Shown here piece by piece: positions 52,414 to 61,746 of a stretch of DNA of 64,000 bases. The translations under genes were made by a program, and so were the position numbers. The notes under the pieces were generated by a model. The model had not been told where the DNA came from, searched no databases, and saw nothing but the letters and a program-made list of their open reading frames with translations. The number at the start of each line of letters is the position of its first letter. Position 1 is the stretch's first letter. Source of the DNA: JAOUGY01 sp963792365 (GTDB taxonomy: Bacteria > Actinomycetota > Acidimicrobiia > Spongiisociales > ZC4RG35); contig CAWBVW010000005.1 of assembly GCA_963792365.1 (NCBI GenBank), positions 558,001-622,000 of the forward strand. The letters run 5' to 3'.

Positions 52414-55400
52414 CGACCTTTACACCGACCGCGGAACAGACGCGCATCATCGACCACCCCCTCGCCCCACTTCGCGTCGAGGCGGGAGCAGGCACAGGGA
52501 AGACCACCACGGTGGCCCACCGAATCGCAACACTCATCGGCGCGCACGGCATCGAACCCGAGCGCGTGCTCGGTATCACCTTCACCAACAAGGCGGCCGA
52601 AGAGCTCGCCGACCGTGTGCGCTCCGTGCTCGGTGCGGCGGTCGAGCCGGCGCGGCAGGTCGAAGTCCACACCTACCACGGCTTCGCCTCCCAGGTCCTG
52701 CGCGAGTTCGGTGCCCTCGTGGGAGTCGAGCGGGACGTTGGTGTCGTGACGCCGACCTTCACCCGACAGATGTTGTCGACCGTCGTACGGTCGGTACCGC
52801 TCCCGAACTGCAATGCGACCTGGTCCGGCCTCGTGGATCGGATCCGTAGGCTCGCCGCCACGATGGGGGATCATCTCGTCCGCCCCGACGAAGTACGGGT
52901 CCCCCAAGACGGAGATCCGACATGGCTCGAGCGACGGGATCTGTTGAGGGCGATCGAAGTCTACGAGCAGGAGAAGCGCCGGCTCGGTGTGGTCGACTAC
53001 TCGGACCTGGTGGCTGCCGCCCACCAGCTCGTCGCCGAGCACCCGTGGGTGGCTCGTCGCATTCAGGCCCGATTCGACGTGGTGGTGCTCGACGAATATC
53101 AGGACACCAACCCCGCACAACGGAACCTGCTGGCCGCCATCTTCGCCGGCGGCTTCCCGGTCACCGCAGTGGGCGATCCCGACCAAACCATCTACGAATG
53201 GCGGGGGGCATCTCTCGGCAACTTCCGGCGATTCCCCGAGCACTTTCCGGATGCCCGCGGCCAGAGCGCTCCGACGCTTCCCCTCACCGAGAACCGACGC
53301 TCGGGGGCGCACATCCTGGACCTTGCCAACGCGATACGGGCAGAGATCGACGGTCGTCCTCGCCTCGCTCTGCGTCCCGTCGACACGTCGGCCCCGGGTT
53401 CGGTCCGCGCAGGTTGGTTCGACGATGCCGTGGTCGAGGCCGAATGGGTGGCCGGTGAGATCGTCGAGCTCCATGAAGCGGGGCATCGCTGGGCAGACAT
53501 CGCGATCCTCTTCAGGAAGAACAAAGACATCGCACTGCTCCGGGACGCGCTCACCGCACGGGACATTCCCATAGAGGTGGCGAACCTCGGGGGTCTGCTG
53601 TCGATCCCAGAGGTCGTCGAGATCCACGCGTGGCTGCGACTGCTCGACGATCCCATGGATGGGCCGGCCCTGGCGCGGCTGCTGATGGGGAGCCGTCATC
53701 GACTGGGCATGGGTGACCTCGCCGTTCTCGCCCGATGGACCGAACGCAGCGATGAGGCCGAGGGGACGGAGCGTCTCTCGCTACTCGAAGCCATCGACCA
53801 TCTCGACCGGGTGGGCGATCTGAGGCCCGAGGCTCGGGCATCCCTCGAGGTCTTCATCAGGCGCTACCGAACGCTGCTCGAAGCATCCCAGGGAGTGAGC
53901 CTTGTCGAGTTGTCGCGACAAATCCTCGATCAGATCGGTGCCTGGCGCGACATCGAGGCCATGAGCGACGCAAGACGGCTGTCGGCTCGTCTCAACATCT
54001 ATCGCTTCCTCGATCTGACGGAACAGTGGAGCCCATTGGAGGGGCGGCCGTCGCTGACCTCCTTCCTCGACTACCTCAGGACGATGGAAGAGGAACCGTC
54101 CGAGGAGCTCGACACGGCACGATTGGCGGGGGCGGATGCCGTCACCCTGCTCACGGTTCACCGGGCAAAGGGACTGGAATGGCCGATCGTCTTCGTCCCG
54201 GCGGCCTATCAGGGCAACTTCCCTTCGGGAGTCACGGGGGCGTACGACAACCCCTTCACGAAAGCCGAATCGCTCCCGCACGAGTACCGCCTCGACACCG
54301 AGGACTTGCCCGTGCTCACGGCGACCATGTCGGAAGAGGAACGCAAGGCCGCATTGAGGCAGCGACACGACAGTCAGGAGTGGCGCATCGCCTACGTGGC
54401 GGCCACCAGAGCCAAGAGCATGCTCACGGTGACCGGCGCCCATTGGTACGGATACCCCGAACCGACCAAGCGGCCGGCAAAGCGATCACGGCTCTACGAC
54501 CTCGTCGCCGCTCATCCCGTCACCACCGCGGTCGCAGATTCGACCGACGCACCGGAAAGGCCCGAAACCCTCGGTTATCGCAGCGATCGGATCTCGGCGC
54601 CCGACCCGGTTTTCGGCGAGGACGGCTGGCAGCACGGTCTCAGGGCGTCGCTCCAAATGCCCGACTATCCGCGCAAACTGGCGGAGGGGGCTGCGATGGG
54701 CCGTGCCTACGATTCGGCAGTGGAGGAGTTCCAGCAGCTGCTGTTCCAACTGCCGGACCCGGTCACGCCGGTCGAGACTCAGGAGACGAGCACCTCGGTC
54801 ACGGGCCTCGTGACGTATGCGTCGTGCCCGAAACGCTATGAATGGTCCGAAGTCGACCGCCTTCCCCGCAGGTACTCGCGGTCGGCCCGCCGCGGAGTCG
54901 AGGTTCATCGCCGGATCGAACTCCACCACAGGGGCATCGTGCCGCTGGAGGAGATGGCGCCTGCTCTCTACGACCTCACAGATCACGAGGGCACCTCCAC
55001 GGCGTCTGCCGACGCCTTCGAAGTCTTCGCTCAGTCCCGGTTCGCAGAGTCGGCTCCCTCCCTGGTCGAAGCACCCTTTGAATTGGCGATCGGGGACCGG
55101 CTGATCGTGCGTGGTCGAGTCGACGCCGTGTACCGGAACGGGGAGGTGTGGGAAGTCGTCGACTTCAAGAGTGGACGCCCCTCCGACGACCCGGCGATGC
55201 GGGTCCAACTCCAGGCGTACGCCATTGCCCTGCATCACGGAGCGTTCTCGGCCGCTCCCCCAAAGGCGCTGAAGGTGACCTTCGCCTATCTCGGCGACGG
55301 CCTCGCGGAGCGCACCGAGGATGTCGACGAACGGTGGTTGGCCGAAGCCCATTCTGCCCTCTTGGAACTCGCCGACGGCATCTCCAACGCTCACTTCGGG

Positions 55401-55481
55401 CCGCAGCCTTCGAAGTCTTGCCGGCGATGCGACTTCCTGGCGTTCTGTGACGCCGGGCGCCAGTTTCTCGATGCCCGATGA
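52410..55481 (+). CDS. adnB: AdnB-like helicase-nuclease
   Basis: A 1023-residue partner of the upstream gene, with the same layout. It starts at GTG 52410 (MTTFTPTAEQTRIIDHPLAPLRVEAGAGTGKTTTVAH), Walker A 25-33. Further motifs are VVLDEYQDTNPAQ (about 226), VGDPDQTIYEWRGA, LTVHRAKGLEWPIVFVPA, and AYVAATRAKSML. The nuclease has CPKRYEW (about 806), RGRVDAVYRNGEVWEVVDFKSGRPSDD (about 916) and CRRCDFLAFC (about 1003) for the 4Fe-4S cluster. Both genes keep complete motor and nuclease motifs, as in AdnAB. The stop overlaps plsY by 4 nt. Confidence 0.9.
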   Translation: MTTFTPTAEQTRIIDHPLAPLRVEAGAGTGKTTTVAHRIATLIGAHGIEPERVLGITFTNKAAEELADRVRSVLGAAVEPARQVEVHTYHGFASQVLREFGALVGVERDVGVVTPTFTRQMLSTVVRSVPLPNCNATWSGLVDRIRRLAATMGDHLVRPDEVRVPQDGDPTWLERRDLLRAIEVYEQEKRRLGVVDYSDLVAAAHQLVAEHPWVARRIQARFDVVVLDEYQDTNPAQRNLLAAIFAGGFPVTAVGDPDQTIYEWRGASLGNFRRFPEHFPDARGQSAPTLPLTENRRSGAHILDLANAIRAEIDGRPRLALRPVDTSAPGSVRAGWFDDAVVEAEWVAGEIVELHEAGHRWADIAILFRKNKDIALLRDALTARDIPIEVANLGGLLSIPEVVEIHAWLRLLDDPMDGPALARLLMGSRHRLGMGDLAVLARWTERSDEAEGTERLSLLEAIDHLDRVGDLRPEARASLEVFIRRYRTLLEASQGVSLVELSRQILDQIGAWRDIEAMSDARRLSARLNIYRFLDLTEQWSPLEGRPSLTSFLDYLRTMEEEPSEELDTARLAGADAVTLLTVHRAKGLEWPIVFVPAAYQGNFPSGVTGAYDNPFTKAESLPHEYRLDTEDLPVLTATMSEEERKAALRQRHDSQEWRIAYVAATRAKSMLTVTGAHWYGYPEPTKRPAKRSRLYDLVAAHPVTTAVADSTDAPERPETLGYRSDRISAPDPVFGEDGWQHGLRASLQMPDYPRKLAEGAAMGRAYDSAVEEFQQLLFQLPDPVTPVETQETSTSVTGLVTYASCPKRYEWSEVDRLPRRYSRSARRGVEVHRRIELHHRGIVPLEEMAPALYDLTDHEGTSTASADAFEVFAQSRFAESAPSLVEAPFELAIGDRLIVRGRVDAVYRNGEVWEVVDFKSGRPSDDPAMRVQLQAYAIALHHGAFSAAPPKALKVTFAYLGDGLAERTEDVDERWLAEAHSALLELADGISNAHFGPQPSKSCRRCDFLAFCDAGRQFLDAR

Positions 55482-56071
55482 TCGCGCTGCTCATCGGGTA
55501 CTTCGGTGGAGGTATCCCAACTGCAGATTGGCTCGCCCGACTCTGGGGCATCGACCTCCGTAGGGGAGGAAGCGGCAATCCGGGCGCCAACAACGCACGA
55601 AGACTCGGCGGTCCCCGGCTCGGCGCGACGGTGCTGGCGATCGAAGTGGGAAAAGGTGCCGGGATCGTGGCGGCGATGGCGTCCATGCAGGGCCCGGGCC
55701 CCTCGGTGATCGCTGGTGTCGCCGCCGTGGCCGGCAACGTGGCGAACCCCTACCGGAGGCTCCGGGGCGGGCAAGGCCTCGGGATCACGCTCGGCGTTCT
55801 CCTCGCCGCCTGGCCAATGATCACACCGATCGCCCTGTTGGTCGTCGCTGCCGTCGCGGTCGCCACGAGACGAGCGCCGGCCGCCGCGCTGTCCGCCCTC
55901 GGCGCCCTCCTGGTGGGCTCGGTGGCGTGGGCCATGTGGGATCTCCCGACTCCGTGGGGGGTTGGAGGTCCGCTGCTTGGTTGGCTGGCAGTCGGATTGA
56001 CTCTGGTGGTCGGACCCAAACAGCTGGCGAACCTCGTACGCGACCGACGGCAGCGCATTCAGGTCCGCTAG
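55478..56071 (+). CDS. plsY: PlsY-like glycerol-3-phosphate acyltransferase
   Basis: A 197-residue membrane enzyme that acylates glycerol-3-phosphate with acyl-phosphate from PlsX. The PlsY motifs are GSGNPGANNARRLGG near residue 32, a glycine-rich GKGAGIVAAM helix and LRGGQGLGITLGVLLA. About five membrane segments are seen. It follows adnB with a 4-nt overlap, an odd pairing of lipid and repair functions. Motif 1 has NN in place of the usual TN, so activity needs care. Confidence 0.82.
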   Translation: MIALLIGYFGGGIPTADWLARLWGIDLRRGGSGNPGANNARRLGGPRLGATVLAIEVGKGAGIVAAMASMQGPGPSVIAGVAAVAGNVANPYRRLRGGQGLGITLGVLLAAWPMITPIALLVVAAVAVATRRAPAAALSALGALLVGSVAWAMWDLPTPWGVGGPLLGWLAVGLTLVVGPKQLANLVRDRRQRIQVR

Positions 56072-56082
56072 CCACGGCTGAT

Positions 56083-56538
56083 TCAGACGACCACACCGTC
56101 CTGCGTCTCGATGATCACGGTGACCGGACCATCGTTGCTCAGCCAGACATCCATCTTCGCTCCGAAACGACCCGTTGCGACGGGAACGCCTGCAGCTGCG
56201 ACATGATCGACGACCAGGTCGAACAATGGCTCCGCCTGCTCAGGTGCCGCAGCCTCGACGAACGAGGGCCGCCGCCCCCGTCGAACATCGGCGTACAGGG
56301 TGAACTGGCTCACGAGAAGCACCGCGCCTCCGATTTCCCTGACCGAGAGGTTCATCAATCCATCGCCGTCCCGAAAGATCCTCAACCCCACGATCTTTCG
56401 GGCGAGCGCCTCTGCGTCTCGAGAGTCGTCGAGGTGTGTGACACCGACCAGCACCAGCAGACCGGGCCCGATTGCTCCAGCCAGATCGTCGCCGACGGCC
56501 ACGCCGGCCTCCGACACACGCTGTATCACGGCACGCAT
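56083..56538 (-). CDS. dtd: D-aminoacyl-tRNA deacylase
   Basis: Removes D-amino acids from tRNA. The 151-residue protein starts MRAVIQRVSEAGVAVGDDLAGAIGPGLLVLVGV at 56538, and has LMNLSVREIGGAVLLVSQFTLYADVRRGRRPSF (the SQFTL motif) and a C-terminal TGRFGAKMDVWLSNDGPVTVIIET with the G-A-M-type cross-subunit motif. Longer in-frame readings overlap the divergent plsB gene and lack similarity. Confidence 0.95.
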   Translation of the reverse strand: MRAVIQRVSEAGVAVGDDLAGAIGPGLLVLVGVTHLDDSRDAEALARKIVGLRIFRDGDGLMNLSVREIGGAVLLVSQFTLYADVRRGRRPSFVEAAAPEQAEPLFDLVVDHVAAAGVPVATGRFGAKMDVWLSNDGPVTVIIETQDGVVV

Positions 56539-56595
56539 CCGCGAGATTTTGCCAGAGACCCCGCCGTCCCGATCGCGACCATAGAATCGGGCACC

Positions 56596-58905
56596 ATGCC
56601 CCAACGATCCTTTCCAGCCGACCCGTCGGTCCCACTCGATGTCGAACCCGAGTGGCCCGAGCTGCCGGCGGAAAGACCGGTCGTCGTCCTCGCCGATGCT
56701 CCAAGTGCTTTGGAGAGAAGAATCGTCGATGCGTGGGTCGCCCGGCACCGCCCTCCCTCGACCCCGGTGGACGTGTTGCGATTGACGCCATCGAGACGCC
56801 GGACTCCCGGGCAGCGGACGGACCCGGCCGTCGGCGCACGATTGAACCGCGGAGACGACCCGTGGGTGCTTCCTGTTCGGGTCGCATGGCGAGCCTCCGA
56901 GCGCCACGGACGGCGCTCTGCGAGCTGGATCGACGTTCTCAAGCTCGGCGACCCACGTGATCCGGATCCGATCCGACAGCGTGTCATTCTGTGGAAGGAC
57001 CCCGATCGGGTGGCAATCGTGATCGGCGCAGGTGCCGGAGCCGGTGAGCTGATCGCTGCTCACGAGGCGTCGGTCGAGGTCGCATCACTCGTCGAATTCG
57101 TGACACGCCGGGCCCATCTCGCGCTGGAGCGGGCAGAACGCGTGCTCCGGGGGAACAGATACAAGGTCCCCCGCTTCGTCAAAGAGGAGATACTCGGTCG
57201 CGCCGAATTCCGAGATGGCGTACTGCAGGTTGCCACCCAGACCGGTATGTCACCCGAGCTCGCCTTCGCTCGCGCTCGCTATTACCTCGGCGAGGTTGCA
57301 GCCTCGCACAGCCCGTTCCTCATCGACCTGCTCGCCAACTTCATCCACTGGGTGTACCGACAGGGCTACGGCGCCATCCTCTACGATCCTGCCGCCGTGG
57401 CCGAGATCGCCCGTTTGGGTGAGGTGCATCCGATCGTGTTCCTCCCCTCCCACCGCTCAAACATGGACAAGCTCTCGCTCCAATACCTGTTGTGGGAGAA
57501 CGACCTGCCGCCCAACCACACGGCGGCGGGCATCAACATGAACTTTTTTCCGGTCGGGCCCCTCATCCGCCGAACCGGCTCGTTCTTCATCCGAAGGTCG
57601 TTCAAAGACAACGAGCTGTACAAGCACGTGCTCCGGTCATATCTCGACTACCTCGTCGAGCGCCGTTTCCCTCTCGAGTGGTACATGGAGGGCGGCAGAT
57701 CTCGATCGGGCAAGCTCCTACCGCCGAAGTTCGGACTGCTCGGATGGGTGGTGGACTCGGTGCAACGTGGCAAGGCCGACGACCTCTATCTGGTCCCCAC
57801 CTCGATTGCCTACGACCAGATCCAGGACGTCGCCGACTACGCCACCGAGGCCCGCGGGGGCGAGAAGCAGAAGGAGTCGTTCGGTTGGGCACTGTCGTTC
57901 ATCAAGTCGCTGCGTCGCCGCTACGGGAACATCCACATCCGATTCGCCGAGCCGTTGTCGGTGGCCAAGGAGATACCCGTCGGCGACGAGGACGAAGTAT
58001 CGATCGAGCTCCAGAAGCTGGCGTTCGAAGTCATGTACCGAATCAGTCGAGTCACCCCGATCACACCCACCGCCGTGGTGGCGATCGCCGTTCTCTCTGC
58101 ACGTGGACGCGCACTCGGCGCCGAGGAGATCGCCGAACGGGCTCGGAGGATCGACGACTACATAGAGCGTATGGGATTTCCGACGACTGAACCTCTCCGT
58201 TTGGAGCTTCCCGAGGAAGTGCAGCGAGTGCTCGGTCAACTGGCTGCCCACGGGTCGGTCTCGGTCGATCGCGTTGCCGGCTCACCGCGCTACCACCTCG
58301 ACCACGATCAAGCCCTGCAGGCGGCCTACTACCGGAACGTGGCGGTCCACTACTTCATCCCGGGGTCCATTGCCGAGATGGCACTCCTGTCGACCGGTGC
58401 AGACGACGACTCCGACGACCTATGGCGGGCGGTATCTCAGCTCCGTGATCTGCTGAAATTCGAGTTCTTCTTCTCGGAGCGTGAGGTATTCGCCCAGCAG
58501 GTGGAACGGGAGCTCGATTCGATCGCCGCGGACTGGGCGTCGCGCCTGTCCGAGGCGGAGGCGCTGCTCAACGATGCACCTCTGTTGCGGGCCCACTGGA
58601 CGCTCCTACCCCTCCTCGAGGCTTACCAGATCGTCGCCGATCAACTGCTCGAAGCGCCTCATCAGATCGAGGAGAAGGCACTACTCGACGCATGCCTCGC
58701 TCGCGGGCGAATCTACCGAACGGAGGGCCGGGTGGCGGCCGACGAGAGCGTCTCCAAGGTGCTCTTCTCGTCGGCGCTCCAGCTCGCCAAGAACCGAGGG
58801 TTGCTCGAGTCCGATGGCGAACACGCACGTGACCTGTTCGTCGAAGAGGTCGATCGCTTCCGCAATCTGGCGCTCACCATCGCCGAGATCGCCGACCGGC
58901 GGTGA
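56596..58905 (+). CDS. plsB: Glycerol-3-phosphate acyltransferase, PlsB type
   Basis: A 769-residue acyltransferase that uses acyl-CoA or acyl-ACP to make lysophosphatidate. It starts MPQRSFPADPSVPLDVEPEWP at ATG 56596. The active site HX4D is HRSNMD in VFLPSHRSNMDKLSLQYLLW; further blocks are INMNFFPVGPLIRRTGSFFIRRSFKDN, YMEGGRSRSGKLLPPKFGLL and VPTSIAYDQI. The length fits mycobacterial PlsB. Together with plsX and plsY in the window it suggests two entry routes into phospholipid synthesis. Confidence 0.93.
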   Translation: MPQRSFPADPSVPLDVEPEWPELPAERPVVVLADAPSALERRIVDAWVARHRPPSTPVDVLRLTPSRRRTPGQRTDPAVGARLNRGDDPWVLPVRVAWRASERHGRRSASWIDVLKLGDPRDPDPIRQRVILWKDPDRVAIVIGAGAGAGELIAAHEASVEVASLVEFVTRRAHLALERAERVLRGNRYKVPRFVKEEILGRAEFRDGVLQVATQTGMSPELAFARARYYLGEVAASHSPFLIDLLANFIHWVYRQGYGAILYDPAAVAEIARLGEVHPIVFLPSHRSNMDKLSLQYLLWENDLPPNHTAAGINMNFFPVGPLIRRTGSFFIRRSFKDNELYKHVLRSYLDYLVERRFPLEWYMEGGRSRSGKLLPPKFGLLGWVVDSVQRGKADDLYLVPTSIAYDQIQDVADYATEARGGEKQKESFGWALSFIKSLRRRYGNIHIRFAEPLSVAKEIPVGDEDEVSIELQKLAFEVMYRISRVTPITPTAVVAIAVLSARGRALGAEEIAERARRIDDYIERMGFPTTEPLRLELPEEVQRVLGQLAAHGSVSVDRVAGSPRYHLDHDQALQAAYYRNVAVHYFIPGSIAEMALLSTGADDDSDDLWRAVSQLRDLLKFEFFFSEREVFAQQVERELDSIAADWASRLSEAEALLNDAPLLRAHWTLLPLLEAYQIVADQLLEAPHQIEEKALLDACLARGRIYRTEGRVAADESVSKVLFSSALQLAKNRGLLESDGEHARDLFVEEVDRFRNLALTIAEIADRR

Positions 58906-59405
58906 CCGCGTACGAGTTGACCGTGACCGTGGTCACGGGCGTGGCGGTCCTGGTGGGCGTCGCCGGCACCCTGCTGCCGGTGCTTCCCGGTCTGTTGCTG
59001 GTGTGGGCGGCCGTGGTCGCATACGGCATGTTCGTCGGCTTCGGTGTCGTGGGCTGGATCAGTGTGATCGTGGCGACTGCGCTCACGGCGCTCGGCTTGT
59101 ATCTCAACTTCCGAATCCCACAACGGGCGGCTTCGAGCACGGGTCTGTCCGTCGCTGCCCAACTGCTCGGACTCGCTCTTGCCGTTGCAGGATTTTTCCT
59201 CGTGCCGGTGGTCGGGTTCCCGCTCGGGTTCGTCCTTGGGGTCTTCCTCATCCGTCTTCGTTCGACCGGAGAGCGACACGAGGCTTGGAAGTCGACGAAG
59301 TCGATCATCGGTTCGCTGCTGCGAGCGTCGGCTGTTCAGGCAGGTTGCGCGATCGCAATCATGTTCGTCTGGATGGGATGGGCCGCAACGGTGACGCTCG
59401 CCTGA
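58902..59405 (+). CDS. DUF456-family membrane protein
   Basis: A 167-residue membrane protein starting at GTG 58902, overlapping the plsB stop. About four hydrophobic segments occur, with GTLLPVLPGLLLVWAAVVAYG and VVGFPLGFVLGVFLIRLR, the DUF456 pattern. Its role is unknown. The convergent ABC permease ends 5 nt away. Confidence 0.85.
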   Translation: MTAYELTVTVVTGVAVLVGVAGTLLPVLPGLLLVWAAVVAYGMFVGFGVVGWISVIVATALTALGLYLNFRIPQRAASSTGLSVAAQLLGLALAVAGFFLVPVVGFPLGFVLGVFLIRLRSTGERHEAWKSTKSIIGSLLRASAVQAGCAIAIMFVWMGWAATVTLA

Positions 59406-59409
59406 GGGG

Positions 59410-60567
59410 TCAGTGGGCGGTCGAGACCTTGCGCATCCTCCAGGTCGCCAGCCCGAGCAGCACCAGTGCGAACAGCGCAAGAACCCCCAGCTGGGGCAGG
59501 ATGTCGCCGATGCCGCCACCTCGTCTCAGGATCTCGGCGAACGCCTCGTTGGCCCACGCATGCGGCGTGAAGCGAGCGACCGTCTGCATCGCGGGACTGA
59601 ACAACTCCAACGGAAGCATCGAACCACCGAGCGCAGCCAGCCCGATCCCGGCGACCACCGAGACTCCACCGGCTTGTTGATCGTTGCGGAAAACGGTGCC
59701 AAAGAGCATCGCAGCGCCTGCACCCACGGCCGCAAACACCAAGAGCACTGCACCGCTGGCGAGGGGGTTGCCCCACCCAACCCGGAACAACAGGATCGTG
59801 GCCAGCATGATGTACAGCCCCTGCGTGAGGGTGATGACGAAGCGCCCCAGCGCCTCTCCGGCGATGATGGTGCGGACGGAGGTGGGCGTACCGACCATGC
59901 GGGTCGTCACTCCGAGCTGGCGGTTTTGGATCAGCGCAGCCGATCCCGACAAACCGGTGAGGAACATGAACAGCACGAGCTGGCTCGACGCACCGATGTC
60001 GAACTGTCCACCGACTCCTTCGAACAGCGACTCACCGGCGACCGAACGATCGACCTCGATCGCAGACAGCGACATTGCCCCTGCCCCGGCCACCTGGAGA
60101 GCGAGCGCCGGGTCCGCTCCCCGTCCGATGGCGAACGCCGCAGCCGAAGGCTCGAGTGACATCTCCCCCACGACTTCCGAGACCACCGACCTCAGCTGGG
60201 GGCCGACGCCGTCGGGCCTCGTAACGAAGCCCAGGGTCACCGGATCGCCGGCCGCCAGATCATCGCTGGCGCCTTCGGGCACCGTCACGCCGGCATCGAG
60301 ATTCCCACGCTCCACCTCTCGTATCAGCTCGGACTCGGACGCAAATCCGCGCACCTGCACGGCACCGCCCTCCTCCAGGGCGGTCACAAGTCGATCTCCC
60401 AACTCATCACCGGCGGTCGACACGCCGACCAGCGGTGAGAAGTCCCCGCTGAACTGCGCTCCGATCAGCAGGACGATTCCGATCGGGAGAACGAACACGA
60501 AGAACACGTTCGACCGATCCCGAAGGAACCGGGTCAGGTTGGCACGAGCAATGGCGAGAACCTTCAT
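59410..60567 (-). CDS. ABC-2-type permease with large external loop
   Basis: A 385-residue permease. One N-terminal membrane helix is followed by a large extracytoplasmic domain of about 150 residues, then five hydrophobic segments: the YhaP/YbhR-type arrangement. It includes LIQNRQLGVTTRMVGTPTSVRTIIAGEALGRFVITL, the ABC-2 loop signature. It overlaps the next permease gene by 4 nt; the two permeases likely form a heterodimer with the ATPase at 61747. Confidence 0.88.
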   Translation of the reverse strand: MKVLAIARANLTRFLRDRSNVFFVFVLPIGIVLLIGAQFSGDFSPLVGVSTAGDELGDRLVTALEEGGAVQVRGFASESELIREVERGNLDAGVTVPEGASDDLAAGDPVTLGFVTRPDGVGPQLRSVVSEVVGEMSLEPSAAAFAIGRGADPALALQVAGAGAMSLSAIEVDRSVAGESLFEGVGGQFDIGASSQLVLFMFLTGLSGSAALIQNRQLGVTTRMVGTPTSVRTIIAGEALGRFVITLTQGLYIMLATILLFRVGWGNPLASGAVLLVFAAVGAGAAMLFGTVFRNDQQAGGVSVVAGIGLAALGGSMLPLELFSPAMQTVARFTPHAWANEAFAEILRRGGGIGDILPQLGVLALFALVLLGLATWRMRKVSTAH

Positions 60568-61745
60568 GGTCGCACCGCCCTTCCGACGACGATCGATCCC
60601 AGCACGCCAGACACCAGCGCGATCCCGAACAGAACGGCGGCGGCAGGAATCCCGGCAGCGACGTCTCCACTCGCCATCTCAGCGAGTCCGCGCATGAACC
60701 AGGCGTTCGGCGTGGCGTACTGGAGGCTGGCTAGGAACCCTTCGTTCCCGGCGATCGGAACGAACGTTCCACCCAGCATCGCAAAGCTGACCGCAACCAC
60801 CGACTGGAGGTTTCCGGCCTGTTCGGGGGTGTGTGCCAGTCCGCCGACGAGGGTCATGATCCCGACCACCGCCAGGATCGCGGTGACGATCAGCATCGCC
60901 ACACCCAGCGGTGGCCCCCAGTCGGCGTCCATGACGAAGCCTGAAGCCACCACCAGGACGGTCATCGACACGAGACCGATGATCACCGAGGTGAGAGCCT
61001 TCCCGGCCACGATCGACGCACGCGAGATCGGGGCGGCGATCAGCCGCCCCAGCGTCCCGTCACGGCGTTCTTCCAGCATCGACGTCACGCTGAGCCCGGC
61101 TACGAAGAACATGAAGAAGATCGAGAGCCCGGCCACGAAGAACGTGGAAGCATCGAGCTGACGCACCTCGGTCTCCACCTCACCGAGCTGTATCAACCCC
61201 TCCTGGAGTCCGGCCTCCGACGCGGCCTCCACGAACCGACTCGGGTCCAGAACGCCAGACCCCACGGCCGTCAGCGCCGACAGGTTGGCACGGGTGACAC
61301 CCGCCGCGAACTCTTTCGCGATCGAGGTGGCGATGTCTGTGGTGGTCGGCGCATCGACGTTGCCGAGAACGTCGATTCGCACGTCGGCGCCCTGCTCGAT
61401 GGACCTCGAAACACCTTCCGGGACGTGGAACACCGCCCCGACGGATCCCTCCTCGACCGCCTGCTCTGCTTCGTCCAGGCCTCCGTATCGAGTCAGCTCG
61501 ATGAAACCCTGGGATTCGATCGAAGCGAGCACATCATCGAATGCCTGACCGATGGGGCCCGAATCGTCGATCACGGCTCCCATGTCCAACGTGATCTGTT
61601 CACCCACGTCGTTGATGCTCCCGCCGAACACGAGACTGAAGATGTAGGCGAGCGCCAGCGGGGCGATCAGTCCGATGATGATCACGGACCGGTCTCGCAG
61701 GCGAAGCGAGAGGTCCTTCATAGCGATGCGCCAGGTAGCCCTCAT
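60564..61745 (-). CDS. ABC-2-type permease with large external loop
   Basis: A 393-residue permease with the same layout as its neighbour: an N-terminal helix, a large external domain (VIDDSGPIGQAFDDVLASIESQGFIELTRYGG), then five helices and the loop SMLEERRDGTLGRLIAAPISRASIVAGKALTSVIIGL. It starts 1 nt after the ATPase stop. Exporters of this type carry drugs, lipids or peptides. Confidence 0.88.
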   Translation of the reverse strand: MRATWRIAMKDLSLRLRDRSVIIIGLIAPLALAYIFSLVFGGSINDVGEQITLDMGAVIDDSGPIGQAFDDVLASIESQGFIELTRYGGLDEAEQAVEEGSVGAVFHVPEGVSRSIEQGADVRIDVLGNVDAPTTTDIATSIAKEFAAGVTRANLSALTAVGSGVLDPSRFVEAASEAGLQEGLIQLGEVETEVRQLDASTFFVAGLSIFFMFFVAGLSVTSMLEERRDGTLGRLIAAPISRASIVAGKALTSVIIGLVSMTVLVVASGFVMDADWGPPLGVAMLIVTAILAVVGIMTLVGGLAHTPEQAGNLQSVVAVSFAMLGGTFVPIAGNEGFLASLQYATPNAWFMRGLAEMASGDVAAGIPAAAVLFGIALVSGVLGSIVVGRAVRP

Positions 61746-61746
61746 G

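Noticed and set aside
52143..53699. 518-residue minus-strand ORF
   Set aside because: It is antisense to the adnA/adnB junction and shows no protein-like pattern.
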